The notes below the pieces were generated by a model. It did no database searches and was not told the origin of the DNA. It saw only the letters and a list, made by a program, of their open reading frames with translations. Position numbers and translations under genes: made by a program. A DNA stretch of 64,000 bases from Pollutiaquabacter sp046052345 (lineage in GTDB: Bacteria > Bacteroidota > Bacteroidia > AKYH767-A > 2013-40CM-41-45), in NCBI GenBank assembly GCA_046052345.1, contig JBJOMN010000035.1:119269-183268 (forward strand). The letters run 5' to 3'. The first letter of the stretch is position 1; the number at the start of each line of letters is the position of its first letter. This document shows positions 53,185-62,092 of this stretch, one piece after another.

Positions 53185-56100
53185 ATGGTGAGAAGAATTC
53201 TGGTTCTGTTGTCGCTCTTTGCGGGCATCGGAAGCGCCTATTCGCAGAAGACCAACATCTATACTGAACCGGACCGCGATTATCGCGCCGGCCTCGAGTT
53301 GCTGGAAAAACAGAAATACGGTTCCGCCCGATCCGTATTCGAAAATGTGATGCGCTCCCCGGGGCCGGTCTCCGAAGAGGCCAGAAGTAATTCCGCCTAC
53401 TACGCAGGTCGCTGTGCTGCGGAATTGTTCCATGCTGATGCGGAATTCCTGCTGCTCGATTACATTAACCGGTATCCTGAAAGCCCCCTCACGGCGGACG
53501 CGGCCTATACGCTCGCCACCTATTACTACCGTTTGAAGAAATACAAGAAAGCCTCCGAGCAATATGCGAAGGTCGTCATCGCCGCTCTGCCGGCCGATAA
53601 GCGCGATGAAGCGAACTTCCGGGCAGGTTATTGTGCGTATATGTCTGACGACTATGACGCGGCATCCAGATATTTCTATGCCGTCAAGGACGGCGAAAGC
53701 AAATACGCCACCTCCGCGCAGTATTTCTACGCGCACATGTCCTTCGTCCATGAGAATTACGAGACGGCCCTCAAGGAGTTCCTTAAATTAAGATCGTCCG
53801 AGGCTTTCGGTCCGGTAGTGCCGTACTACATCACCCAGATCTACTACCGCCAGGGCCGTTACGACGACGTCATCGGGTATGCGGTACCCATGCTGGATTC
53901 CGCCGGCACGCGCAACGGACTGGAGATCGGTCGCATCATCGGCGAGTCTTATTACAAGAAGGGTGCTTACGACAAGGCGCTTCCCTATCTGACCGACTAC
54001 GAACGGAACGGCCCCGGCTCCGTCCCCGCCGACTATTATCAGATCGCTTACTGCAATTTCCGCCTTTCGCAGTACGAGGCCGCTATTCCCTATTTCCGTA
54101 AAGTGACCGATACTGAAGATTCCGTTGCTCAGAACGCCTATTACCATCTCGCCGGTTGCCATCTCAAGATCAAGGAGAAGGATAAGGCGCGCACCGCTTT
54201 CCAGGCTGCCGCAAAGAGCGATTTCAATCCGTTCATCGCGGAGGAGTCCAGATACAACTACGCGAAGCTCAGCTACGACCTGTCCTACCAGTCCGAAGCG
54301 CTCAGTGCCTGCCGTGACTTCCTGAAGGCTTATCCAAACAGTAGCCACACGAACGATGTCAACGAAATCCTGATCGCCATCTACACGAGCACGCGCAATT
54401 ACAAGGATGCCATGGCCGCTCTGGAGGGCATGAAGAACAAGACGCCGGGAATGAAAGCCGCCTACCAGAAAGTGTCTTATTTCCGTGGCGTCGAACTATT
54501 CATGGACCGCAAGACCGAGGAAGCGATCCGCCTGTTTCGCCAGTCGCTTTCCTGTCCGGAGGACCAGGTCCTTGTCGCTAAGGCACATTACTGGATCGGT
54601 GATTCGGAATACAGGTTGGGACATTTCTCAAGATCGGCTGCGGAATACAAGGAATTCCTCAACACGCCGGCCGCCGTCAACCTTTCTACTTACAACCTTG
54701 GTCAGTACAATCTGGGTTACTCGTTGTTCAAGCTGGAAAAACATGCCGAGGCGCTCACCGCATTCAGGAAGTACGTCAAGGCCAAGGACGAAACCGATGC
54801 CGATCGCTATGCAGATGCGTTGCTGCGTATCGCCGACTGTTATTTCATGCAGCGGGACCAGATCGCTGCGATGGAATATTACGACCAGGCGGTCGCCATG
54901 GATGCCAAGGCCTCCGATTACGCCTTGTATCAGAAAGGGGTCATCCTGGGCGTCCGCGGACGTTTTGCCGAAAAGGCTGCCACGCTGGAGAAGCTGACCG
55001 CGCAATACACCTCTTCCGTTTACATGGACGATGCGCTCTACGAAACCGGACAGGCCTACCTGACCATCGGAAAGAACGCCAAGGCCTCCGCCTGTTTCCG
55101 CCGGGTCATCGAGGAGTATCCGAAGAGCGGATACGTTCGGAAAGCCGAACTCGGAGAGGCACTCGTCTATTACAACGATAACAAGGATGACGAAGCCGCC
55201 GCCGCCTGCAAGAAGATCATCAAGAATTATCCCGGAACTTCGGAAGCCAAAGAAGCCCTGCTTCAACTCAAGAACATCTCCGTCGCGCGGCACCAGGTGG
55301 ACGATTACCTGCAGTTTGTCAAGGACGTTCCCAACGCCGAAGTGTCCGTAGGGGCGGAGGACTCGCTCGTGTATGAAGCGGCAGAAGTACTCTATACACA
55401 GGGCAAATGCGAAGATGCCGTGCGTGATTTCGACCGGTATCTGGACCGTTTTCCTTCGGCGCATTATGCTGTCAATGCGAACTACTACCGGAGCGATTGC
55501 CTGTACCGCTCCGGACAGCCGGAAGCAGCGTTAAGCGGCTTCGATTTCGTGCTTTCCCGACCCCGCAGCCAGTTCACGGAGAAGTCGCTGGTCAACGCAG
55601 CGACCATCCGCTTGAAGATCGGACGCTACGAGGAGGCTGCGGCCAGGTTCGAGGAACTGGAGCGTACCGCAGAGATGAAGGAGAATGTGGCAGCCGCCCG
55701 CATCGGACTGCTGCGCTGCTACGACCATGCCGGTGACTGTGCCAGGTCGCTGAGTGCCGCATCCAAGATCATCGACGATGCGAACATGCAAAGCGAGATC
55801 CGGAACGAAGCAGTGCTGATCTCCGCCAGGTGCAAGCTCGCAGCCGGGGATCTCAAAGCGGCCAAGGAACTGTTCGCCGATCTGGCCAAACGTACCAACA
55901 GCGAAATCACCGCCGAGAGCCGCTACTCGCTCGCTCTCATCGAATACAAATTGACGAACTACAAGGAGTCCCAGCGTCTGGCACTGGAGGTGCAGAACCA
56001 GGTGCCTTCGTATGATTTCTGGGTGGCCAAGTCGTTCATCCTCCTCGGCGACGACTACCTCGCATTGAGAGACACCTTCCAGGCGAAAGCGACTTTTAAG

Positions 56101-56274
56101 AGCATCATCGATAATTTCCAGCCTGCACAGGAGGACCCCGAAGACCTTAAAGCCCTGGCACTTTCGAAATACGAGGACATCGTTGCCGGCGAACGTTCCG
56201 CTGCCGGCGAGGAGCTCCGCCGCCGTCGGTCCGCACTACCGACAGATTCACTTGAAGTCAACCCGATCAAATAA
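53185..56274 (+). CDS. Large secreted tetratricopeptide-repeat protein
   Basis: A 1029-residue protein with a signal peptide (VRRILVLLSLFAGIGSAYS) and then almost continuous TPR-type helix pairs. Examples are ADAAYTLATYYYRLKKYKKA, HYWIGDSEYRLGHFSRSAAE and DALYETGQAYLTIGKNAKAS. Many units carry the YxxA/AxxxY pattern of Sel1/YbgF-like periplasmic repeats. It probably forms a scaffold in the periplasm or at the outer membrane. The start at ATG 53185 is preferred over longer in-frame forms. The outer-membrane barrel gene follows 9 bp downstream. Confidence 0.82.
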   Translation: MVRRILVLLSLFAGIGSAYSQKTNIYTEPDRDYRAGLELLEKQKYGSARSVFENVMRSPGPVSEEARSNSAYYAGRCAAELFHADAEFLLLDYINRYPESPLTADAAYTLATYYYRLKKYKKASEQYAKVVIAALPADKRDEANFRAGYCAYMSDDYDAASRYFYAVKDGESKYATSAQYFYAHMSFVHENYETALKEFLKLRSSEAFGPVVPYYITQIYYRQGRYDDVIGYAVPMLDSAGTRNGLEIGRIIGESYYKKGAYDKALPYLTDYERNGPGSVPADYYQIAYCNFRLSQYEAAIPYFRKVTDTEDSVAQNAYYHLAGCHLKIKEKDKARTAFQAAAKSDFNPFIAEESRYNYAKLSYDLSYQSEALSACRDFLKAYPNSSHTNDVNEILIAIYTSTRNYKDAMAALEGMKNKTPGMKAAYQKVSYFRGVELFMDRKTEEAIRLFRQSLSCPEDQVLVAKAHYWIGDSEYRLGHFSRSAAEYKEFLNTPAAVNLSTYNLGQYNLGYSLFKLEKHAEALTAFRKYVKAKDETDADRYADALLRIADCYFMQRDQIAAMEYYDQAVAMDAKASDYALYQKGVILGVRGRFAEKAATLEKLTAQYTSSVYMDDALYETGQAYLTIGKNAKASACFRRVIEEYPKSGYVRKAELGEALVYYNDNKDDEAAAACKKIIKNYPGTSEAKEALLQLKNISVARHQVDDYLQFVKDVPNAEVSVGAEDSLVYEAAEVLYTQGKCEDAVRDFDRYLDRFPSAHYAVNANYYRSDCLYRSGQPEAALSGFDFVLSRPRSQFTEKSLVNAATIRLKIGRYEEAAARFEELERTAEMKENVAAARIGLLRCYDHAGDCARSLSAASKIIDDANMQSEIRNEAVLISARCKLAAGDLKAAKELFADLAKRTNSEITAESRYSLALIEYKLTNYKESQRLALEVQNQVPSYDFWVAKSFILLGDDYLALRDTFQAKATFKSIIDNFQPAQEDPEDLKALALSKYEDIVAGERSAAGEELRRRRSALPTDSLEVNPIK

Positions 56275-56283
56275 ATCCCGTTC

Positions 56284-57969
56284 ATGAGGAAATTCACAGC
56301 AGCCGTAATCCTTTTGTTACCGTTCGCGGTTTCTGCCCAGCAGGAGATCGTGGATACGCTGGAGGAGCGTGAGATCGGCGACAAGGAATATGTCATCGTC
56401 AAGGACTATAAACCCGTCCTCGCGGAGTCGTGGAAGATTTCCGACACACCCGAGGGGGATACTGCCGTGTCCATCGTGCTACCGCAGACTTATTCGTTTG
56501 AATCTCGCAGGGCCAATACCGCCTATGCGGCCGGTACCATCAAATCCGTAAAGGTCAAGGACGAACCGCTGCAGAAGCTGTACCGCAGTTACCTGAAGGC
56601 GGGTGGCGGGAATTACGGCCGTTATATGGCCGACCTCTATCTGAACACGCTGCGTTCCAAGACCGGTTCGCTGGGATTCGGTGCTTCCCACCTTTCCGGT
56701 TCTCCAGCGTTCAGGGACTATGGCAATGCAGCATACAGCAACAACCGCGTAGCGCTGGACGGAAAGTATTTCCTCGACAAGGCCACCTTCGACGGACTCA
56801 TCGGATATCGGCGTGACCTGGTTCATTATTACGGATACGATTCAAGAGACACCGTCATCGACAAGTCCCTGAACCGTCAGTTCTTCAGCGACCTCGGGGC
56901 ACGGTTTGGCGTCCGAAGCACGTATCTCGACAGCTCAAGATGGAATTACCATGCGGCCGTCCAATACTCCGACCTGACTGATAATTTCGGTGTCCGTGAG
57001 AGTGAATTCATGCTGGACGGCGGTGTCAACAGGAAGTTCAAGGAGATGTTCACCGGGTTGGATCTTTCCCTCGACTTCTTCAATAAATCCGATTCGACCA
57101 ATCAATTAAGTACGGTTGCTACCGGCAAGGCGAGGAACATCCTTCGCTTCCGTCCTTTCATCGCCTATGACCGTGAAAAGATTCGTTTTCGTGCCGGTGT
57201 CGGGGTGGAGACCGAGCAAGGGGTCGAGTCGAACGTGCATTTGTTTCCGCGCCTGAACCTCGTTGTTCCCGTTTCTGACGGCGTGCTCCATCTGTTCGCC
57301 GATGTCGACGGTCGTGTCGAGAAAAACAATTACCATACGCTTTCCACTGAAAATCCGTTTGTGAATCCCGCCCTCTATCCGAGGAATACGGTTTGTCTGT
57401 TGGAGGGCAAGGGCGGAATCACCGGCAATTTCTCCAAAGCGGTTTCCTTCACGGCCGCGGTCGCCTATGCGAAACTGGATGATCTGCAGTTGTTCGTGAA
57501 CGACACCGTACGCACGACGATGTTCAATACGTTGTATGACGAGGCGGGGCGCTTCCACCTTCAGGCGGAGGTCGGATACCGTACCGGTGAAAAACTGAAC
57601 GTCTCGTTCCGGCTCGACCAGTACAGCTATAAGACCACGCTGCAGGATTATGCGTGGTATCTGCCGAACACCGTCATGACTCTCCGTGCCGACTACAACC
57701 TGCAGGACAAGATCCTTGTGAAGGCGGCTGTGTTCGGATTCGGTGCCAGGAATGTGCTTGTGCTGGAGAACACCCCGCTCGGCATTAACGAGGTGAAAAA
57801 GAAACTGGATCCGTACGCCGATGCGAACCTTTCTGTCGAATACCGTTACTCCAAGATCTTATCGGCATTCGTGACCTTCAACAACCTGGGCTTCTCGAAA
57901 TTCCAGCAGTGGTACGGGTATCCGATGGAACGTATCAATGTCGTCGGCGGACTCACGTACTCGTTCTGA
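56284..57969 (+). CDS. Outer-membrane beta-barrel protein without plug
   Basis: A 561-residue protein with a signal peptide (MRKFTAAVILLLPFAVSAQ), a short periplasmic part (VIVKDYKPVLAESWKI) and then strands typical of TonB-dependent-receptor barrels, ending in VVGGLTYSF with the C-terminal aromatic. No TonB box or plug domain is seen. It starts 9 bp after the TPR gene, so the two proteins likely work together in the envelope. The substrate is unknown. Confidence 0.7.
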   Translation: MRKFTAAVILLLPFAVSAQQEIVDTLEEREIGDKEYVIVKDYKPVLAESWKISDTPEGDTAVSIVLPQTYSFESRRANTAYAAGTIKSVKVKDEPLQKLYRSYLKAGGGNYGRYMADLYLNTLRSKTGSLGFGASHLSGSPAFRDYGNAAYSNNRVALDGKYFLDKATFDGLIGYRRDLVHYYGYDSRDTVIDKSLNRQFFSDLGARFGVRSTYLDSSRWNYHAAVQYSDLTDNFGVRESEFMLDGGVNRKFKEMFTGLDLSLDFFNKSDSTNQLSTVATGKARNILRFRPFIAYDREKIRFRAGVGVETEQGVESNVHLFPRLNLVVPVSDGVLHLFADVDGRVEKNNYHTLSTENPFVNPALYPRNTVCLLEGKGGITGNFSKAVSFTAAVAYAKLDDLQLFVNDTVRTTMFNTLYDEAGRFHLQAEVGYRTGEKLNVSFRLDQYSYKTTLQDYAWYLPNTVMTLRADYNLQDKILVKAAVFGFGARNVLVLENTPLGINEVKKKLDPYADANLSVEYRYSKILSAFVTFNNLGFSKFQQWYGYPMERINVVGGLTYSF

Positions 57970-58102
57970 TTGTGCGGGAAAGCATCGGGCGTATAAAGGT
58001 TCACCCGTAAATTCTGGCCCAAGCTTCACTCCGGATATTTCACGCAAAGACGTAACGGGCTATTTCATCCGGCAGAATAAAAATACCGACGTCGCTTTTT
58101 CC

Positions 58103-58151
58103 CGCATTCCGCAACTCACATCCCACAACTCGCTACTCGCATCCATCACCT
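58103..58151. repeat. Heptad array overlapping an enoyl-CoA hydratase stop codon
   Basis: Seven degenerate 7-bp units, for example CGCAACT, CACAACT, CGCTACT and CGCATCC. It runs from the space after the barrel gene into the stop codon (58146-58148) of the minus-strand hydratase gene. Confidence 0.65.
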
Positions 58152-58907
58152 GACACCCGCCTTGAACTTGGCGATGGCATTGCGTGTGAAGTCGGAGAGG
58201 ACCAGGGTGCCGCTCATTTCGGCACGTTCCGATAGAAGCGTATCCCAGTGATCGGTGCCTTGCCAGGAGGCTTTCTTGAGCATGCGCATGGCTTCCGGGT
58301 TGCTTGCTGCCAACTTCTCTGCCATGGCCATGAGGGCACGGTCCATTTCCTCGGCGGTTTCAAAAACCTCGGCATATAAACCCTTGGACTGCGCCCATTC
58401 GGCCGACTGCCATTCGGTGGCATTGATGGATAATTGCTGAAAAGCGGAGGTGCCGACTTTCCGTTCCACAGCAGGACCTACGACAAAGGGACCGATGCCG
58501 ACAGCGAGTTCGCTGAGCTTCACCGAGCTGTGCACCGTGGCGAAGGTATAGTCGGCCGCTGAGGCGAGACCGACACCGCCACCGACTGCTTTGCCCTGTA
58601 CTCGGGCCAGCACGAATTTCGGAGCCTTGCGCATGGCGTTGATCACCGCTGCGAAACCGGAGAAGAACATTTTACCTTCATCCAGGTTGGAAATGGAAAC
58701 AAGTTCATCGAAGGACGCTCCGGCACAGAAAGCCTTGTTGCTTTCGCTTTGGAGGATGATTACCCGCACGTCCGGATTGTCCCCCGCTTTTTCAATTTCA
58801 ACAGCCAGTTTCCGCAGGACAGCACCCGGTAATGAGTTGCTCTGCGGGTGGAAAAAAGTGACCGTTGCGATGTGGTCTTTTATGGATGTGGATACAGAAC
58901 CTTCCAT
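58146..58907 (-). CDS. Enoyl-CoA hydratase/isomerase family protein, phenylacetate-associated
   Basis: A 253-residue crotonase-fold protein. Oxyanion segments are FCAGASFDEL and VQGKAVGGGVGLASAADYTF. The catalytic region reads VKLSELAVGIGPFVVGP: the first glutamate is present as SEL, but the second, in the GAGGTQ position of hydratases, is missing. It may therefore be an isomerase or a ring-cleavage helper. It lies in the block with paaZ, so a PaaF-like role is inferred. Confidence 0.7.
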   Translation of the reverse strand: MEGSVSTSIKDHIATVTFFHPQSNSLPGAVLRKLAVEIEKAGDNPDVRVIILQSESNKAFCAGASFDELVSISNLDEGKMFFSGFAAVINAMRKAPKFVLARVQGKAVGGGVGLASAADYTFATVHSSVKLSELAVGIGPFVVGPAVERKVGTSAFQQLSINATEWQSAEWAQSKGLYAEVFETAEEMDRALMAMAEKLAASNPEAMRMLKKASWQGTDHWDTLLSERAEMSGTLVLSDFTRNAIAKFKAGVR

Positions 58908-58914
58908 GTAAAGG

Positions 58915-58949
58915 AGTTCAAGGTTTTAGGTTCAAAGTTGAAAGTCTCC
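58915..58949. repeat. Heptad array upstream of the hydratase gene
   Basis: Five 7-bp units, among them AGTTCAA, GGTTCAA and AGTTGAA. It starts 8 bp before the hydratase ATG (minus strand) and ends 44 bp after the preceding gene's stop. Confidence 0.6.
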
Positions 58950-58992
58950 GGGATGAAAGCCCTTGACTAGCCTGTCCGGAAGACGTTGTACT

Positions 58993-59442
58993 TCAGTTGG
59001 CCGAGTAACTCGGCAATTTTCCCTCCTTGATCAATGCATCCGTCTTGTCCTTGTGCGCCTTGAAATCGCCGAAGGCGAGGGCGGAGAGCATGTCTTCCCG
59101 CGTCATCTTCGGATCTCCAAGCTTCTTGCGGATGTCCTCACAACACCGGTCTACGAACGACTCGAAACGCTCCGGCGCCCAGATGTAGTTCCTCTTGGAC
59201 CAGTCCGGCTGCGTGCGGTCGATCGAGAATTCCGTAGGCAGGTCGCCATGGATGATCGCCTTGACATCAAGACCTTCAAACGATTTGGGCAGCTCGCGCG
59301 TATCGAACACAAGCGGACGGCTTACGTCGATGACGTGCTTCTTGCGCTTGGGATCGATCATTTTCAATCCGTTGATGCGCAATCCCTTCTTCTTGAGATG
59401 GGCGAATTTCTTTTCAAAGCGGCTAAGCGTGTCGTAAAGCAT
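58993..59442 (-). CDS. Protein of unknown function in the paaZ block
   Basis: A 149-residue soluble, highly charged protein (MLYDTLSRFEKKFAHLKKKG), with an acidic/aromatic centre (DWSKRNYIWAPERFESFVDR) and two Cys in RCCEDIRKK. No signal or membrane segment. It lies between paaZ and the hydratase gene on the same strand, which suggests a link to phenylacetyl-CoA breakdown, but the sequence gives no activity. Confidence 0.6.
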   Translation of the reverse strand: MLYDTLSRFEKKFAHLKKKGLRINGLKMIDPKRKKHVIDVSRPLVFDTRELPKSFEGLDVKAIIHGDLPTEFSIDRTQPDWSKRNYIWAPERFESFVDRCCEDIRKKLGDPKMTREDMLSALAFGDFKAHKDKTDALIKEGKLPSYSAN

Positions 59443-59553
59443 CGGTTGGGTGGTAAGGAACTATTACTGGTTGGTTGTATGGTTGAATTCTAAATTATAC
59501 GTTCAAAACGGGAATTATGATAATACTAATCACGTAGTTTTAGATACGGCTGT

Positions 59554-59637
59554 TTCAAGATTCCTCGTTCTGTTCCTTCAATTCTGCATTCTAAATTCTG
59601 CATTCTAAATTCAGATTTGAACTTTGAATGTTGAACT
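59554..59637. repeat. Heptad array, twelve units, next to the paaZ stop
   Basis: Twelve 7-bp units in phase, mostly TTCnnnn: TTCAAGA, TTCTGCA and TTCTAAA twice each, then TTGAACT. The array ends 2 bp before the paaZ stop codon (59640-59642). Confidence 0.85.
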
Positions 59638-59639
59638 AC

Positions 59640-61685
59640 TCACTCTTTGCATGCAACTAGCGTCAGCACCGTCTCGATCGCCACTTTCTCGCCGCGCTGG
59701 TTGCTGACTTCCACATACCATTCGACAACCCCCTGCGGTATCTGTCCTTCCCGGCGGTCCTTCATCGTCTTTCTCATACAGGTGAGCTTCACCTGGATGG
59801 TATCACCGACATATACCGGCTGGATGAACCGGAGGTTGTCAAGACCGTAGTTGGCGAGTACCGGACCTTTTTTAGGGTCCACGAACAAGCCGGCTGCGGC
59901 CGAGATCAGGAAGTAACCGTGTGCGACGCGGCGTTCGAAGATGGAACCCTCGAGCGAGGTCTCGTCGGTATGAGCGTAGAAGAAGTCGCCGCTGATGCCT
60001 GCGAAATTGACGATATCGGCCTCCGTCACCGTCCGCTTGTGCGTGAACAGCGCATCGCCGACGTGGATCTCCTCGAAGTACTTCCGGAAGGGATGGATCA
60101 CATCCTCCTTGACCTCGGCACCGGGAAGGTACTGGTCGAGGATGTGGGTGAGTACGGTCGGGGAACCCTGCAGTGCCGTCCGTTGCATATAGTGGTGTAC
60201 GCCGCGGACACCGCCCATCTCCTCACCGCCGCCGGCACGACCGGGTCCTCCGTGTACCAGGTGGGCAAGGGGCGAACCGTGTCCGGTCGACTCCTGGGCG
60301 CAATGGCGGTTGATCACAAGCATTCGTCCGTGCATGCAGGCGGAGCCTAATACGACGGAACGGGCGAATTGGTTATCGTTGGTGATGACGGATCCGACAA
60401 GGCTGCCTTTTCCCATCTTGGCGAGTTCCGCGGCTTCTTCAGCGTTCTTGTACGGCATGACCGTACTGACGGGGCCGAAGGCTTCAATCTCGTGCGGACC
60501 GGTCTGCTTGAAAGGATCGCGGCAATAAAGAAGCATCGAAGAGATGAAGGCGCCGCGTTTGCTGTCGGCTCCTACGACCTCCACGTTCTCAAGGTCACCG
60601 TAGACCATTTCACAGCCGCTCATCAGCTGCTTTACTTTTTCCCGCACGTCTTTTACCTGTCCCAGGCTGGCCAGCGGCCCCATCCGGACCCCTTCTACGG
60701 CAGGGTCACCGATGGCAGTGCCTTTCAACCGTTCGCTCAGCGCGGATATGACGGCTTGGGTGAGATGCTCGGGTACGATCGTCCGACGGATGGCTGTACA
60801 TTTCTGTCCGGCCTTGACGGTCATCTCGCGCGAAACCTCCTTGATGAAGAGGTTGAACTCTTCGGTTCCCGGTTCCGCATCCGGACCGAGGATGCAGCAG
60901 TTCAGTGAATCCGCTTCCATGTTGAAGCGCACGGAATTCTCAACAATGACCGGATGGCGCTTGAGCATCTTTCCGGTCGTGGCTGAACCGGTGAAAGTGA
61001 CGATATCCTGGCAAGTCAGGTGCTCGAAGAGGTCGCCGACTCCGCCGCAGACCAGTTGCAATGCGCCTTCCGGCAGGATTCCGGATTGTATGATTTCACG
61101 GACGACATACTCCGTGAGGTAAGAGGTGGCGGTAGCCGGTTTCACGATGGCAGGTACACCGGCCAGCAGGTTGACGGCGATCTTCTCCAGCATGCCCCAT
61201 ACAGGAAAGTTGAAGGCGTTGATGTGTACGGCGACACCTTCCATCGGTACGCATATGTGGTGACCGACAAACGTGCCGTTCTTGGAAATCATCTCCATGT
61301 TGCCGTCCACCAGGAAAGGCTGGTCGGGAAGTTCGCGCCGGCCTTTGGAAGCGAACACCAGCATGGTGCCGATACCACCGTCGATATCGATCCAGGAATC
61401 ACCTTTAGTCGCGCCGGTGGCAGCCGAAACGGTATAAAACTCCTTTTTCTTTTCGTTCAGATATAATCCCAGGGCCTTGAGCATTCTGGCCCGGTCGTGG
61501 AACGACATTTTCCGCAGCTTAGGACCGCCCACCGTCCGGCCGTACTGAAGCATGGCCGAGAAGTCGAGGCCTTCGCTCGTTGCACGGAAGATCTCCTCTC
61601 CGGTCACGGCATGGAAAAGGGAGGTGCCGTCGCCGGCCCCTTCAATCCACTGACCGAGGGCGTAATTTTTGAGTTTTATGGCCAT
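59640..61685 (-). CDS. paaZ: PaaZ, oxepin-CoA hydrolase / aldehyde dehydrogenase
   Basis: A 681-residue bifunctional enzyme. The N-terminal 520 residues are an aldehyde dehydrogenase with the catalytic cysteine in KAGQKCTAIRRTIVPEHL and the glycine motif TFTGSATTGKML. The C-terminal 150 residues are an (R)-specific MaoC hydratase with FAGISGDFFYAHTD carrying Asp and His. PaaZ opens the oxepin-CoA ring and oxidises the aldehyde. The predicted promoter is at 61856-61885, with a leader of about 165 nt. Confidence 0.93.
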   Translation of the reverse strand: MAIKLKNYALGQWIEGAGDGTSLFHAVTGEEIFRATSEGLDFSAMLQYGRTVGGPKLRKMSFHDRARMLKALGLYLNEKKKEFYTVSAATGATKGDSWIDIDGGIGTMLVFASKGRRELPDQPFLVDGNMEMISKNGTFVGHHICVPMEGVAVHINAFNFPVWGMLEKIAVNLLAGVPAIVKPATATSYLTEYVVREIIQSGILPEGALQLVCGGVGDLFEHLTCQDIVTFTGSATTGKMLKRHPVIVENSVRFNMEADSLNCCILGPDAEPGTEEFNLFIKEVSREMTVKAGQKCTAIRRTIVPEHLTQAVISALSERLKGTAIGDPAVEGVRMGPLASLGQVKDVREKVKQLMSGCEMVYGDLENVEVVGADSKRGAFISSMLLYCRDPFKQTGPHEIEAFGPVSTVMPYKNAEEAAELAKMGKGSLVGSVITNDNQFARSVVLGSACMHGRMLVINRHCAQESTGHGSPLAHLVHGGPGRAGGGEEMGGVRGVHHYMQRTALQGSPTVLTHILDQYLPGAEVKEDVIHPFRKYFEEIHVGDALFTHKRTVTEADIVNFAGISGDFFYAHTDETSLEGSIFERRVAHGYFLISAAAGLFVDPKKGPVLANYGLDNLRFIQPVYVGDTIQVKLTCMRKTMKDRREGQIPQGVVEWYVEVSNQRGEKVAIETVLTLVACKE

Positions 61686-62077
61686 TTATGACAGACTATG
61701 GACAACGAACGCCGCTGAACCGGTTTTTGGCAACCGGCCGCGCGGCGTGTTTCATGATTGTAAGTAGTTGATTCTCCGCTTCCCCAAGCCTGATGAGATA
61801 ATCACATCATTTTGAGCTCAACTAATGTGTGTGTTCGGATGGTTAATCCGGTACGCAAAGATAACCTAAATCGGCGGGATGTCAAGGGATTGCGCGACGA
61901 GTGGAAGATAAAATAATGGTTCCAGCAAAATGGATTGGAAACGCTTTCAAAGTTGAATCGTTGCAAGTTCACGGAAGCCGGTTTCACTCCGCGCAAAGGG
62001 GTTGTAAATAAGTGAAAATAAAGATGTTAAATAATTAAAACCCCGACAACCTGAAATCAGTAACTAACCACCAACCA
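61686..62077. other. 392-bp region between rlmD and paaZ
   Basis: No credible gene; a 64-codon open frame on the minus strand has no protein-like features. The region holds a strong predicted promoter and long leader for paaZ and, at its left end in this direction, the heptad array before rlmD (62058-62092). Confidence 0.45.
61856..61885 (-). promoter_or_regulatory. Promoter of paaZ
   Basis: On the minus strand, TTG at 61885-61883, a 19-bp spacer and TATCTTTG at 61863-61856, the full consensus. It predicts a leader of about 165 nt, unlike the short leaders elsewhere here. Confidence 0.65.
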
Positions 62078-62092
62078 CTAACCACCAACCCT
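62058..62092. repeat. Heptad array running into the 3' end of rlmD
   Basis: Five 7-bp units (CAGTAAC, TAACCAC, CAACCAC, TAACCAC, CAACCCT). It contains the rlmD stop codon (62078-62080) and encodes its last four to five residues. Confidence 0.8.

Noticed and set aside
61802..61996. 64-codon open frame upstream of paaZ
   Set aside because: It is crossed by the paaZ promoter and has no protein-like composition.
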